Part shown: positions 1 through 10,895 of the stretch, piece after piece
How the letters are laid out: the number at the start of each line of letters is the position of its first letter
Position numbering within the stretch: the first letter of the stretch is position 1
Assembly (NCBI GenBank): GCA_026008535.1
Contig: BRKX01000003.1
Span: 23,550,001 to 23,614,000, forward strand
DNA: 64,000 nt
DNA from: Perilla frutescens
Lineage: Eukaryota > Streptophyta > Magnoliopsida > Lamiales > Lamiaceae
Direction of reading: 5' to 3'
Translations under genes and position numbers: made by a program
The notes under the pieces: generated by a model
Database searches by the model: none
Seen by the model: only the letters and a program-made list of their open reading frames with translations
Told to the model about the DNA's origin: nothing

Positions 1-201
1 GTCAAAATCACCGAGACATAAAACCATAAACTGAATGCGGAAGCGTACCTGAATCATAAATATTTAGATCTTTATTATTGAATCGGCAATTGAATTTGTT
101 ATGGATCTTCCAAACGATCGGTATCACCTTTATTTTGCTCTCTGTAGAAGAAATATAAACAGCAGGATGAAGTACCGTCGTTTGGGGACCATAATCCAAC
201 A
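1..201 (-). repeat. Copia-1 3' LTR, part inside the window
   Basis: Positions 1-190 align with 26380-26585, the 5' LTR of the same element; shared words include CTGAATCATAAATATTTAG and GATGAAGTACCGTCGTTTG. It ends in CA at 201, directly before a purine tract read on the minus strand. About 200 bp present in the 5' LTR (roughly 26588-26790) are absent here. Confidence 0.75.
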
Positions 202-212
202 TTCTCCCACTA
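202..212 (-). other. Copia-1 polypurine tract
   Basis: The plus strand reads TTCTCCCACT right after the LTR end, so the minus strand reads AGTGGGAGAA. This is the usual plus-strand primer site of plant copia elements, and the same tract recurs at 28075 and, as ATCTCCCAC, at 31582. Confidence 0.7.
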
Positions 213-599
213 GGACTACATATATAACCAGATAAATGTGCATTACCTTATTGAGCTCAAACCTTGTTATTACTTTAAGGTATCCTGAAAACAATCTTGT
301 CCATCAACTGTACTAATATAGGACTAAAGAAGTTTTCATCACATTATATGCGTGAATCAACCCATCAGTAATCACATATACCAATACAATTAATGACAGA
401 TCAATCATGGTGTGTAGCATGGAAATTATATGCAATATAATCTTACATATCTATTTCCAACTGGTCCAACTTTAAACTTTAGTGAGATCAACCATAACCA
501 AAACTGAACAAAGTGTACAAACTGTATAATACAAAATCCGAATGGAATTTTCCATAACACAAAAATGTGTTACACAACCAAAGTATAGAACATTTAAAC

Positions 600-1190
600 T
601 GTACACAGACTCCCACTGAACCAAAGAATCCTTAAACAACATAACACCCATATGAGCAGTATACTCACAAAGACCTTGGGTGATAATTTCTTGATTAACA
701 GATCCGCCATAAATGAGTCTGTCCTTATATGTTCTATAATAATATGTTCACTCTTTAATATTCATTCACAACTAAGAACTTTGTCAACGTTATTGACTTA
801 ATAGAGTTCCCATTGTTATTAGAATATAGACTGTTAAATTATTGTCACAATAATCTTTAGTGGTCTTTCAATACCTTAATAATTTGCAGCCTAGTGATAA
901 TATTTCGTAGTTATATTCCATAATTGGATGCTCCACAACATTCTATGTATTTCACTATCATGGTTGAAGTGATATAAAAGTGTCTGCTTAGCACTTCTCC
1001 ATGAAATGAAATAGTTTCCCCTAGCTAGAAGAAATATATCCAAAAGTGGATCATTTACTTTATTAGCATCTGACAAAATTAGAATGAAAATTCTTTATGA
1101 TCTCCTAATGATCTGATTTTCTGTTTGTGAGCATTAAATCTTTTTGTTCTCTGTATATAACTTAATATCTTTATTTCTACCTTAGGTGAT
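600..1190 (-). pseudogene. Copia-1 RNase H remnant
   Basis: Minus-strand frames read pieces of the copia RT/RNase H junction and RNase H domain. Near 1160 there is YIQRTK, like the copia motif YLQGTK. At 1076-891 the frame contains ISWRSAKQT, the conserved ISW-S-KQ block of copia RNase H. Near 670-610 there is a tail resembling the conserved -TAHMG- end. Stops and frameshifts separate the pieces. The upstream RT core that should precede it is not found on the other side of the Athila insertion. The piece ends exactly at the Athila TSD (1186-1190). 213-599 is 3' untranslated sequence with nothing else recognisable. Confidence 0.65.
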
Positions 1191-2799
1191 TGACGCGCTG
1201 TCGTTTCACGTGCAAAAATATATTTATAAACTCCTGTGCCCACAGCGAGCGTAGCTAGCCAATGAGTACGGGTCGATCCCACAGAGAGCTGTTGCGATTC
1301 TATCTTCGAGTAACCAATCACAAAGGGGGTTTTGGTATCGTCACTAAACTGAATGGAAATCTGCAAAGAAACTAAAGAAAACTATCAAATAACAAAAGAT
1401 TCTGGCATTTGAATTAGATCTTGGTTAAACATAAAACAACTCGATCATGGGCACACCGATTTTCATACATGATAGGTCATCTAGTTATGGTGACCGGATT
1501 CCTCTCATGCGTCTCCTCATCCATCCTTTCATGTTAGGTTTAAAAGTGATTCCTCTTCGATTAAACCCCTAACCAGTTACCCACCTCCCGATTCCTCTAA
1601 GAGATGTAAGCAAGCAAGCAGCAGTGTGCCCTAGACGAATCTAGATCTGTTGTGTTCAACTGATTCCTCTTGTGCCCACAACACCCCATTAATTCCCTTA
1701 TTACTCTATAAACCGACACACAGTCACGATTCGCCAATTCAATTAATAGTGGTGTGCCCTCTTTACCTAACGAGTGATCAGCCACATTGGGCACTTCAGA
1801 CACACACTCACGTGGAACAAGGCACAAGAATTAACGGAAACTAATCATGCATTACTATGCCCATTTTGGCCTCACGAGTCCAGATTTATGCTTAATCCAA
1901 TTTCATCATTCAAACGCCATAATTAAAGATCTAGCCGAGAAGGCTAGACATAATCAAACTTGCAGAATTTAAAGACATGAAAATAAATGAAAACTTACGG
2001 ATTTAATTAATCAAAAACTCGACTCCAACGTCGATGAACATAAACATACCCTAAGTCCCGAAGGTTTAAGACCTTTCGGATTGTTTTGCTGCCTAAGCAG
2101 CGTACGAAAATTAAATGCAGAAAATGTAAAGTGTAGAAATGTTTCAGAGTATCTATAAGCTTCCAAAAACTCCTCCTTTTCCAGAAATTAAACTTGTTTA
2201 AATAAGTATATTTCCGAGTAGAGTCTCCCCCACAGGCGGGGGTCTTCTGCTGAAAATCCGGAACGGCGTGCCCTCGCTGTCTTGACTGGATAAGCTTCAG
2301 CTCCAACAAATCCCTATTTTTTAGGGATTGCTCTTATCTCCTCAGATTTAGCTTTATCTCCTCGATTGAGCTTATCCTTTTGTTGCAGCACCTTCCAGGA
2401 GTCCAGCTTGGCTCCAACTTTCCCGCGGATAATGTAGCTATCTTTCCACCAGCTGTTCTTCAACTAAATCCCGAATTCTACTGGAGTGCCCACTCTGGCC
2501 TGTGGTCGAGTCTGTGCGAGTACTGTGGGCACGGCATCGTCTGTCAGCTCCATCCGTATCTGATATGCCCACTTCACTGACCGAATGTGGGATGGATACT
2601 GAGGACGTCCTCTGTGCCTCTGATGATCATATGTGCGAGATAATCGTGAATATTTGGGCATAAAATGCCCCTTCCGCCAGACTCGACTCTTGAAATGCCC
2701 TTTGACCACATCCTGGTTCTTTTCGACTCAAAACACACTAAAAAGGACATTTATACATGATAAAATGCCCCTAAAAACACGAAATAAATGGACTTATCA
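1191..2799 (-). repeat. Athila 3' LTR
   Basis: Begins TGACGCGCTG and ends GACTTATCA on the plus strand. It matches 11882-13490 along its whole length (both 1609 bp). It contains several short perfect hairpins: GCTGC/GCAGC near 2089, CCCCC/GGGGG near 2226-2243, AATCCCTA/TAGGGATT at 2309-2329 and GGGCAT/ATGCCC near 2656. The apparent ORFs in this LTR (for example 1597-1827) recur in the other copy and show no protein-family features. Confidence 0.95.
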
Positions 2800-2814
2800 C
2801 ACCCACACACTTTA
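2800..2814 (-). other. Athila polypurine tract candidate
   Basis: On the minus strand the bases before the 3' LTR read AAAGTGTGTGGGTG, mostly purine with interspersed T. The position is right for plus-strand priming; the composition is weaker than a classic tract. Confidence 0.5.
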
Positions 2815-4061
2815 AGCATGATTGTCCTCAAGCATGGGGTGCAATGCATCCAGAAAAACAAAAGAAAATAAAAGAGAAAAGAAACAGACTCAAGACACAA
2901 GCATGCAAACTGTTACTCCGTGTGGGCACATCAGAAATAATCCAACAAAAATTGCAAATTCCAGCATACCTAAGATAGGTCAAAAATGAGTTTTAGCTAA
3001 GTGTTCCTCACAGACTCTCTTCACTCAGTGTATACTCTCATTTCGGCTGTAATTCTGTGCAAATTCGTCCCATAAGTTTGCCAAAGTTCTGCTGTTCATT
3101 CTCCAGAAACCATGATGCATTAGTATCAATAGGGCTTTTTAGGCTACAGTTGGGCATTTTAAGTGGGAGGGGTTTTTATTGATTGTACAGACCCCTCCCC
3201 AGCTCCTTTCTATTCTCTACCCTCCTGTGCCCTATTCAGGCACTAAATCCTTCTTATTTCGGGCATTCTAAACACTTAGAACTCGGGGGAATTTTATTCA
3301 GACTATTTTTTTCTTTTTCTGATCAATTTTTTTTTTATTTTACTTCCCCCTATCTTTTCTGGCCCTTCATATATATATGCCTTCCCAGAAAACAACTCTG
3401 CCTTACCCATTTTTCTTTTCAGGTTTTATAATGCCCTAGCTAAGTATAAACCATCCCAGAACAAAATCGGCCAGGGCATTTCATAGGCTCAAAAGGGGGT
3501 GCAAGGGCTGTGTCATTGGTGGGAGGTATTTATTTCAGTGGCTTAGTAAAACATGGCCTATCTCATCTACATATGCATCAATAATTCCCAGAATTAAACA
3601 CAGAACAGAGGCAAATTCTAGAACATCATAAGCACAGAATTATTCACACTCATGAATGAAAGAAAAACTGTAAAATTGAAGCATACAGCGTATAGGCTCA
3701 AGTCTCACAGGGCATGCTAACACTCGTTCGTCATCCCTATCTTAATTAGGCATGCTGATTTTTCTGTAAAGCAATAAAAATTGGATCATAACATGAAATG
3801 CCCACACAGACTTACAGATAAGCATGCTTTGACTCAACTACCCACCCACACACTTTGCAACTTGCAAAGTGTGGACACAGACTCAAACAACAAGGCAACA
3901 AGAAAACAGAACAATAAAACAGAAAAAAATAAAAAAAATAAAACCTAATCTAAAGGACAGAAAGAACCAGGTCAATCGGTTGCGGGCGTTGGGTAGGAGA
4001 ACCCAACATGTTTGAAATAGGCCTTCAGGGCTGCTTCTATTCGGGTTAGCTTTTCATTTGT
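2815..4061 (-). other. Athila noncoding region between the third ORF and the 3' LTR
   Basis: About 1.25 kb without a supported gene. It holds pyrimidine/purine-biased runs (near 3300-3360 and 3915-3945) and many GGGCA/TGCCC words. A long noncoding tail at this place is usual for Athila-type elements. The short ORF at 3183-3431 is low-complexity and not supported. Confidence 0.6.
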
Positions 4062-5900
4062 CTAGAACTGGACATTCTCTATCAACTCAAGACGCCTTGT
4101 GATCACTGCGACTGGGTGCTCCCTCTGTGGTGCCTTCCGTGCTGGTGGTTTCTTCGATGTGCCTGCAATAGCTAAAAGCATGCTCGAGGGGTCTGCCCCC
4201 GGCACAAAGAAAACAGGCTTCCCATCCTCATCGTCAACCACATCTTGCATTCTCCTCAGACAATTAAGATCAAAATATTCACGGGGAAGGGGGGTCAAAT
4301 CAGTTTCATCCAAATCAAGGAGCCTATGCCTAACAGCAAGTTGGGTGATCAACTGGGCACAAGAGATACGATGCCTAGGGTGTGTTTTGATTTCTCGAAA
4401 ATGTGCAATGGCCACAGAACCGAAATTGATTCTGATTTTGTGCACCATGCACCATAAAATGAATAGATCCTGATTTGTGATTGAATTTGAGCTATCCTTA
4501 CGGCCGAAAAAATTATAGGCCAACACCCTATGGCAGAATCTCAAAGCATCATTATTTAAACAGTATCCCTTAGTGGATCCGCTTTGAAAAACAGATCCAT
4601 CCCCAATGTCAACCCATTTTGCATCGACTCCCTCTGCAGAGTCGGGCACTATAGTCACGGCATCGACATACTCCTCCTCCTAGAGGCCCAAGTATGTCAC
4701 GATGCCCAGTAACATGTTCAAATCATCAGCAGATAAAGAATAACTCCTACCCATCATTTTAAAAGACAACACCCTGGTAGAAGTGGCAGGCTTGTTCACA
4801 GCTTTAATTTTCAAGTTTTGGACAAAATCACGAGACAACGACGGAAAGATAACACACTCCATATCTAAAAAGCATTCCCAACCAATTGCAGAAAATAAAT
4901 TTCGTACCTCCTGTTCTATACCAAGAGCTGCAAGCGTCTCACGGTGGACTCCTTTAGAGTTGATGATGCCCCTGACTGGTGGCGGGCCACTGCTGGGCTT
5001 ACTCGGTGTAGGGCTCCCCACCCCTCTGCCTCTCTTAGGCACAGGGGCTGAAGTGCCCTCTTCAGCTTTCCTCTTCCGTGAAGAGGCCTCTCCAGCCAGC
5101 TTGGCTCCAGCTTTCATTCCAACAGCTTTCCCCACCCTTCGCTTGGGTAAAGAGTCCTCCGAGGGCTCTTCAGAGCCTACTTGCGTTTGGGAGGGCGCAC
5201 TGGGCTCCTCCTGCTCCTTCTCTTCTTCAGAGTCCCCTTGCTGGGACATCTCTGGCTCCGTTGGCTCTGGAATGGGCTCTCCAACCTTTCTTTTGCCCTT
5301 CGCTTTCTCCAGTGCCCGTTTCTTGATGTCAGGGGGCGCCTCTTCTTCTTTGAACAGGGGTACCTTCCCTGGTTGGGGCTCAACCTCAATGTCTTCAATC
5401 TCAGTTAGGTATTTGTCCAAGTCGGTATCTCTGTCTCCTTCATCTTCAGCTTCTTCTCTCCCTTCAACTTCCTCTCCTTCTTCTTCATCTTCCAAGTCCT
5501 CGATCTCCACCGACGGCATAGGAGTCGGAGCCTTAACGGGCTTCTTGGCTTTCTTCTTCTCAGCTCCTTTCTTTGGTTTGGGCTCAGGCTCTTCAGTAGC
5601 CTCTTCTTCTTGCGTGCCCTCAGCAGTCGCCTCAGCATCTTGCTGCTCCGTTTGAGTTGGAGTAGCGGAGCTTTCTTCTGTCGCCTCGACTTCAGGCGTA
5701 GGCTCCTGTTCCGGTGGGGTCTCCTTGGGTAGCTTGCTCGAAGCGGCTGCTTCAGATGCAGCCTTTTCCTTAGCTTTCGCAGAGGGTTTCTTCACCACCT
5801 TCGTTGGAGAGGGCTCTTCAGAGACAGCTGGGGTCTCGAAGTCCAGACGTGCCTTAGGTCCAGCCTTTAGGGCGACCTTCTTGCCTCTCGTCTTCGCCAT
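4062..5900 (-). CDS. Athila third ORF (env position), one internal TAG
   Basis: A 612-codon reading frame downstream of pol, interrupted by one in-frame TAG at 4680-4682; the frame is open on both sides (406 residues before it, about 205 after). The first ~300 residues are very rich in Lys, Glu, Ala and Pro, with acidic runs such as EDLEDEEEGEEVEG, and look disordered. A folded part follows from about residue 310 (motifs GWECFLDME, YSLSADDLNMLLGI) and continues past the TAG (NQDLFILWCMVHKIRINFG). No signal peptide or membrane segment is visible, so the env label refers only to position. The folded part resembles the conserved domain of Athila-type ORF1/plant transposon proteins; its function is not known to me. 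The start ATG at 5898-5900 sits in AACAATGGCG, close to the plant consensus, and a TATA motif lies about 115 bp upstream, so it may be expressed separately from gag-pol. The TAG may be a nonsense mutation (CAG to TAG) or a readthrough site. Confidence 0.75.
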
Positions 5901-5984
5901 TGTTGGAGTTGAAGGTTTTCAGAAATTAGGGTTGCAGAAGAAAATCGAGAGAGAAGGTTCTGATTTTGCAAAAAGCGAGTGAAA

Positions 5985-6030
5985 GTGATAGTGGAGATTT
6001 TGTGGGGTAAGGCTTTTATATTAAGGGGAT
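5985..6030 (-). promoter_or_regulatory. Putative internal promoter for the Athila third ORF
   Basis: On the minus strand AATATAAAAGCC (6022-6011) is followed about 30 nt later by an ACAAAATCTCCACTATCAC stretch, then a CT-rich leader (CTTCTCTCTC, AACCCTAATTTC) ending at the ATG at 5900. TATA box, spacing, leader composition and start context all resemble an ordinary plant gene promoter. Transcription is inferred, not shown. Confidence 0.45.
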
Positions 6031-6389
6031 TACTATTCATGATTTGACTTGTGACTCTCCAAATTCCTTAGGAGTCTCCTGGATCAGTATGCCCTATATT
6101 AATGGATAAGCCTTATCCCTGAAAAATCGGAACAAACTTTATCTCTCTAGCGTGCCTCACTTCAGAATCCCTATTTCTAGGGGATTTATTTTTTCTTCAT
6201 CCTTATCTCTCATTATCCAAACCTGCAAACACCATGCTTATCCAAAACAAGCGTAAAATTGCTCCCTAAACTAGTTTAATAACATGGAAAATTTATTAAA
6301 AAAAATAAAAAATAATTAAGGCAAGAAAACACCTGGGTTGCCTCCCAGTAGCGCCCCAGTTATTGTCGTGGGCACGACATCACCCCAGA
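6031..6389 (-). other. Athila spacer between pol and the third ORF
   Basis: About 360 bp after the pol stop with no open frame. It presumably includes upstream promoter sequence for the third ORF. Confidence 0.5.
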
Positions 6390-9300
6390 TCAGGCGTAAG
6401 TGGGCTCCGCGAGCCAGATCACTGTGACCTCTTCATCAGAATGCCCCAGGTAAGCTTTCACACGGTGGCCATTCACTTTGAAGCGCCCTCCAGTATCGGG
6501 GTTCATCAGCTCAATTACCCCATTCGGGCATTCTGCATACACTTCAAATGGACCAACCCACTTGGTCCTCAGTCCTCCTCCCATAATCTTGAACCTTGAG
6601 TGGTGCAATAGGACTTTCTGTCCTGAGCTAAATCTCTTCCTTCGAATCACTTGATCATGGAGCCTTTTCATCTTTTCCTTGTACAGCACCGAATTATCAT
6701 AGGCCTCCATTCTCATTTCTTCCAGCTCTTGAATTTGAAATTTCCTGAAATGCCCAGCGGCGTCAGGGTCCATATTCAGCTTCTGAAGTGCCCATCGTGC
6801 TTTATGTTCTAACTCGACTGGCAGATGGCAACACTTCCCAAATAACATCCTGTATGGGGACATCCCAATTGGAGTCTTGAATGCAGTTCGGTATGCCCAC
6901 AGGGCATCTTCCAGATGAGTACTCCAATCTTTTCGGTTCGGACCCACAACCTTCCCAAGAATGGCTTTAATTTCTCGATTTGAGACTTCAGCCTGGCCAT
7001 TTCCTTGGGGATGGTAAGGTGTGGTGACCCTATGGTGAACCCCATACTTCTTCAACAATCTTTCCAGTGTTTGGTTGCAAAAATGGGTCCCTTGATCACT
7101 GATGATGGACCTGGGCACACCAAATCGGCTGAAAATGTGGGATTTCAGAAATGCGGCTACTACTCTTGCATCATTGGTGGGAGTAGCCTTTGCTTCTACC
7201 CATTTTGACACGTAATCAACTGCCAGGATAATGTATTGGTTCCCTCTTGAATTTGGAAAGGGTCCCATAAAATCCATTCCCCAAATGTCAAAAATCTCCA
7301 CTGGCATGATTGGTGTCATGGGCATTTCATTTCTTCTTGTGATGTTCCCTACCCTCTGGCATTGGTCACACCTTCTGCAGACGTTGTGGGCATCCTTGAA
7401 TATTGTGGGCCAAAAGAACCCACAATCTAAAATTCTTCTCGCTGTTCGGTTTGGTCCGAAATGCCCTCCGCAAGCATAATTGTGACAATGCTTTAGAATT
7501 TCATCTATCTCCTCATCAGGGACACATCTTCTAATGATTTGATCAGCGCATCTCCTCCATAGAATAGGGCAATCCCATGCATAGAACCTGCTCTCATACC
7601 TTAGTTTATTTTTCTGGTACCTTGAGTACCCAATAGGCATCTCCCTAGTCTCAAGGAAGTTCACTATATCCGCATACCAGGGTGCTGGAATGCCCCTTGC
7701 TGAATATAAATGCTCATTAGGAAAATGATCGGCAATAGGCATTTCGTCACCTTTTTCATTCAGCACCCGGCTCAGATGGTCAGCTACCAAGTTCTGTGCC
7801 CCACTCTTATCCTTAATCTCAATATCAAACTCTTGTAAAAGTAAGATCCACCTAATCAGTCTTGGTTTCGTCTCCTTCTTGGTCATCAAATGCCTCAGGG
7901 CACCATGATCTGTATAGACAATGCTCTTGGCTCCCAAGAGATAAGATCGAAACTTCTCAAATGCAAACACTACTGCCAATAGCTCATTTTCAGTAGTGGT
8001 GTAATTACACTGTGCCCCATTCAAAGTCTTGGAGGCATAGTAAATTACATGGCTTTCTTTTCCTCTTTTCTGACCCAGTACAGCGCCCACAGCGTAGCCA
8101 CTGGCGTCACACATAATCTCAAAGGGCATTCCCCAATCTGGTGGTTGAATAACCGGTGCCGTAACCAGTTGCTTCTTCAAAACATTGAATGCCTTCTTAC
8201 ACTCTTCATCAAATTCAAATGGAATATCTTGCTGTAATAAGTGAGTAATAGGCTGGGCAATTTTTGCAAAATCCTTTATGAACCTCCTGTAGAACCCAGC
8301 GTGCCCCAGGAATCCTCTCACTTGCTTCACTGACGTGGGGTATGGTAATTTCTCGATTATATCCACCTTGGCTTTGTCGACCTCAATGCCCCTCTCGGAA
8401 ATCACATGTCCCAGTACAATGCCCTCTCTGACCATGAAATGACATTTTTCATAGTTCAGCACTAGGCATTTGTCCACACAACGCTGCAACACCTTCTCCA
8501 GATTATCTAAACATCGATCAAAGCAGCTCCCGTACACTGTGAAGTCATCCATGAATACTTCAATGCAGTTCTCAAGCAAATCAGAGAATATGCTCATCAT
8601 ACACCGCTGAAATGTGCCAGGAGCATTGCAGAGGCCAAAGGGCATTTTGCGATAGGCAAACGTCCCGAATGGGCACGTGAATGTTGTTTTCTCCTGGTCC
8701 TCTTGGCTTACTGCAATCTGCATGTATCCTGAATATCCATCCAAGAAACAAAAGAACTTGTTTCCTGCTAGTCTCTCCAACATCTGGTCAATGAACGGAA
8801 GTGGGAAATGATCCTTCCGCGTGACCGTGTTCAGCTTCCAGTAATCGATGCAAACTCTCCAGCCAGTTTGCAGTCGTGTGGGCACAAGCTCTCCTTTTTC
8901 ATTTTTCACAACTTGAATGCCCGACTTCTTGGGCACAACATGGATTGGACTGACCCACTTGCTGTCTGAAATCGGGTATATAATGCCCTGGTCCAGAAGC
9001 TTAATTATCTCTTTTAGCACCACATCCTTCATCACTGGATTGAGCTTTCTTTGTGGATCACGAACGAGTTTTGCATCATCCTCCAACAAAATTTTGTGCA
9101 TGCAAACCGCTGGGCTAATGCCCTTTATATCTGCCAACGTCCATCCGAGTGCCTCCTTGTACAATCTCAACAATCTCAAAAGTCGGTCCTCTTCAGCTTG
9201 ATTCAACCCCGCACTTATGATTACAGGGAGAGTCTCATTATTCCCTAAATAGGCATACTTCAGATGCCTTGGTAATGCCTTCAACTCCAGCTTGGGCGCT

Positions 9301-10877
9301 TTGACAATAGAAGGCATCAGTTTATCATCGTTTCTCCGAATGGGCACACCATAGTCCACACATCCGTGTGGCATTTCTTCTAAGGAATACAGCATCATAA
9401 TTCCATCCCTTATGTCCTCATCCTCGTCAAGGGCATCCTGGTCAAGCAGTCCATCCCACAATGCCCATTCCAGCGGTTCTCTGTTGCTCATCATGGATAA
9501 AGTAGAACGGTTTGGGTAATGAAATGTGTTCACAAAATTACAATTTTCTGTATCCGGGGGATGTTTCATGGCTTCAAAGATGTTGAACGTCACCTTCTCC
9601 CCATCAAACTCACACGTCAGTGTGCCCTTATCCACATCAATTTTGGTCCGAGCTGTCTTCATGAAAGGCCTTCCCAGCAACAAAACTGAAGATTTTGAAG
9701 TCGCTGTGCCCATGTCAAGCACATAAAAATCTGTTGGGAAGATAAGCTCGTCCACCTTGACCAATACATCTTCAATAAGGCCTTCTGGAAATACGTTGGA
9801 CCGGTCAGCAAGTTGAATGACCACACGGGTCTCCTTCAAAGGTCCAATTTTCAATTCTTTGAACACCGACAGGGGCATTACGTTGATTGATGCCCCCAAA
9901 TCCAGCATGGCCTTTTCAACTTTTCTGTCTCCAATTATGCAAGGGATCATGAACATCCCTGGATCATCACACTTCTTGGGTAACTTCCTTTGTATCACAG
10001 CCGATACATTCTCTCCAACTAGGAACCTTGCGTCGTCATTGAATCGCACCTTTCTGGTACAAAGTTCCTTTAGAAACCGGGCATACCGTGGCACTTGTTT
10101 GATTGCCTCGATCAGTGGAATGTTGATTTCCACTTTGCTGAATACTTTTAGCATCTCCCTGGTTTCTTCTTCTTTTCTATTCTGTGCCAATCTCCCTGGA
10201 AAGGGAGGTTTCCGTCTTTCTGGAGTGGGCATCTTGGCAGATTGCTTTACTTCCGGAATGGGCACAGCATCAGTCTGCTCCGCCTCTTGTGCCTTGTCTT
10301 GTGTGGGAATTTTTTCCATTTCTTCCTCCAAGGGCACTTCATCCTTCTCTTCTCTCGGCCTGACCATCTCCGGAAGTTCTTTTCCACTCCTCAATGCTAC
10401 TGCATTCACTTGTTCTCTTGGATTTTCGACCTGGGAAGACAGCTTCCCATTTTTCTCCTCCATCTTGTGCATGGCTTGAGCCAATTGATTGATTTGTTTG
10501 CTCATATGCGAGAGTCCAGCTCGAGTTTCTTGCTTAAACTTCTCGTTCTCCTCAGCCATAGTAAACACAAGATCTTCCAGCCTACTTGGCTTCCTTTTCT
10601 CCTCGGGTGGTGGCAATGGGCATCCAGAATGCCCATCCTCCGGCCTTCTCCATCTAAAGTTTTCATGGTCTCTCCAGCCAGGATTATAAGTCTGGGAATG
10701 GGGATCATATCTTCTGGAATGCCCATTCTGGCCACCTATAGCATTCACTTCTTCCATTTCATCTTGTAGAGTAGGGCATTCATCCGTGAAGTGGGATATG
10801 CTTTTGCATACCCCACAAGGTCTGGGCTTCCTCGCCATGCTCGCACCGGACAAGATTTTTTCGATTTTATCGCACAA
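6390..10877 (-). CDS. pol: Athila pol: zinc knuckle, protease, RT, RNase H, integrase
   Basis: An uninterrupted frame of 1495 codons, in frame with gag and separated from it by one TAG (10896-10898). The first in-frame initiator-like codon after the TAG is only TTG, so it is best read as the continuation of a gag-pol polyprotein. Domains by residue: CX2CX4HX4C knuckle at 21-34; a charged linker with a coiled-coil-like stretch at about 110-150; protease motif DLGAS at 326-330; RT at about 600-790 with FMDDF at 775-779; RNase H at about 920-1010 with the acidic residues of CDASG, ENELLA and TDHGAL; integrase with HHCC finger (H1132/H1139, C1170, C1173) and catalytic D1202, D1261, E1297 in D,D-35-E spacing. 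No frameshift or lost catalytic residue is seen. One oddity is CIDYW in RT, where related gypsy elements usually have CIDYR. Other than the upstream TAG the enzyme looks functional. Confidence 0.93.
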   Translation of the reverse strand: MCDKIEKILSGASMARKPRPCGVCKSISHFTDECPTLQDEMEEVNAIGGQNGHSRRYDPHSQTYNPGWRDHENFRWRRPEDGHSGCPLPPPEEKRKPSRLEDLVFTMAEENEKFKQETRAGLSHMSKQINQLAQAMHKMEEKNGKLSSQVENPREQVNAVALRSGKELPEMVRPREEKDEVPLEEEMEKIPTQDKAQEAEQTDAVPIPEVKQSAKMPTPERRKPPFPGRLAQNRKEEETREMLKVFSKVEINIPLIEAIKQVPRYARFLKELCTRKVRFNDDARFLVGENVSAVIQRKLPKKCDDPGMFMIPCIIGDRKVEKAMLDLGASINVMPLSVFKELKIGPLKETRVVIQLADRSNVFPEGLIEDVLVKVDELIFPTDFYVLDMGTATSKSSVLLLGRPFMKTARTKIDVDKGTLTCEFDGEKVTFNIFEAMKHPPDTENCNFVNTFHYPNRSTLSMMSNREPLEWALWDGLLDQDALDEDEDIRDGIMMLYSLEEMPHGCVDYGVPIRRNDDKLMPSIVKAPKLELKALPRHLKYAYLGNNETLPVIISAGLNQAEEDRLLRLLRLYKEALGWTLADIKGISPAVCMHKILLEDDAKLVRDPQRKLNPVMKDVVLKEIIKLLDQGIIYPISDSKWVSPIHVVPKKSGIQVVKNEKGELVPTRLQTGWRVCIDYWKLNTVTRKDHFPLPFIDQMLERLAGNKFFCFLDGYSGYMQIAVSQEDQEKTTFTCPFGTFAYRKMPFGLCNAPGTFQRCMMSIFSDLLENCIEVFMDDFTVYGSCFDRCLDNLEKVLQRCVDKCLVLNYEKCHFMVREGIVLGHVISERGIEVDKAKVDIIEKLPYPTSVKQVRGFLGHAGFYRRFIKDFAKIAQPITHLLQQDIPFEFDEECKKAFNVLKKQLVTAPVIQPPDWGMPFEIMCDASGYAVGAVLGQKRGKESHVIYYASKTLNGAQCNYTTTENELLAVVFAFEKFRSYLLGAKSIVYTDHGALRHLMTKKETKPRLIRWILLLQEFDIEIKDKSGAQNLVADHLSRVLNEKGDEMPIADHFPNEHLYSARGIPAPWYADIVNFLETREMPIGYSRYQKNKLRYESRFYAWDCPILWRRCADQIIRRCVPDEEIDEILKHCHNYACGGHFGPNRTARRILDCGFFWPTIFKDAHNVCRRCDQCQRVGNITRRNEMPMTPIMPVEIFDIWGMDFMGPFPNSRGNQYIILAVDYVSKWVEAKATPTNDARVVAAFLKSHIFSRFGVPRSIISDQGTHFCNQTLERLLKKYGVHHRVTTPYHPQGNGQAEVSNREIKAILGKVVGPNRKDWSTHLEDALWAYRTAFKTPIGMSPYRMLFGKCCHLPVELEHKARWALQKLNMDPDAAGHFRKFQIQELEEMRMEAYDNSVLYKEKMKRLHDQVIRRKRFSSGQKVLLHHSRFKIMGGGLRTKWVGPFEVYAECPNGVIELMNPDTGGRFKVNGHRVKAYLGHSDEEVTVIWLAEPTYA

Positions 10878-10895
10878 TCTATCAATTCTGCTATC

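Noticed and set aside
1079..1366. 95-residue minus-strand ORF that looks continuous
   Set aside because: It is a chance fusion: the first part is Athila LTR sequence, the last ~35 residues are the Copia-1 RT/RNase H junction. The same LTR part occurs at 11848-12057 with a different ending.
1597..1827. 76-residue ORF kept in both Athila LTRs (also 12288-12518)
   Set aside because: Identity follows from the LTR pair being young; no protein features, and it lies inside the LTR.
4783..5655. 290-residue plus-strand Ser-rich ORF
   Set aside because: Antisense shadow of the Lys/Glu-rich third ORF of Athila; Ser runs result from reading GAG/GAA codons in reverse.
9817..10769. Plus-strand ORFs of 220 and 175 residues
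   Set aside because: Antisense shadows of pol, with hydrophobic low-complexity composition.
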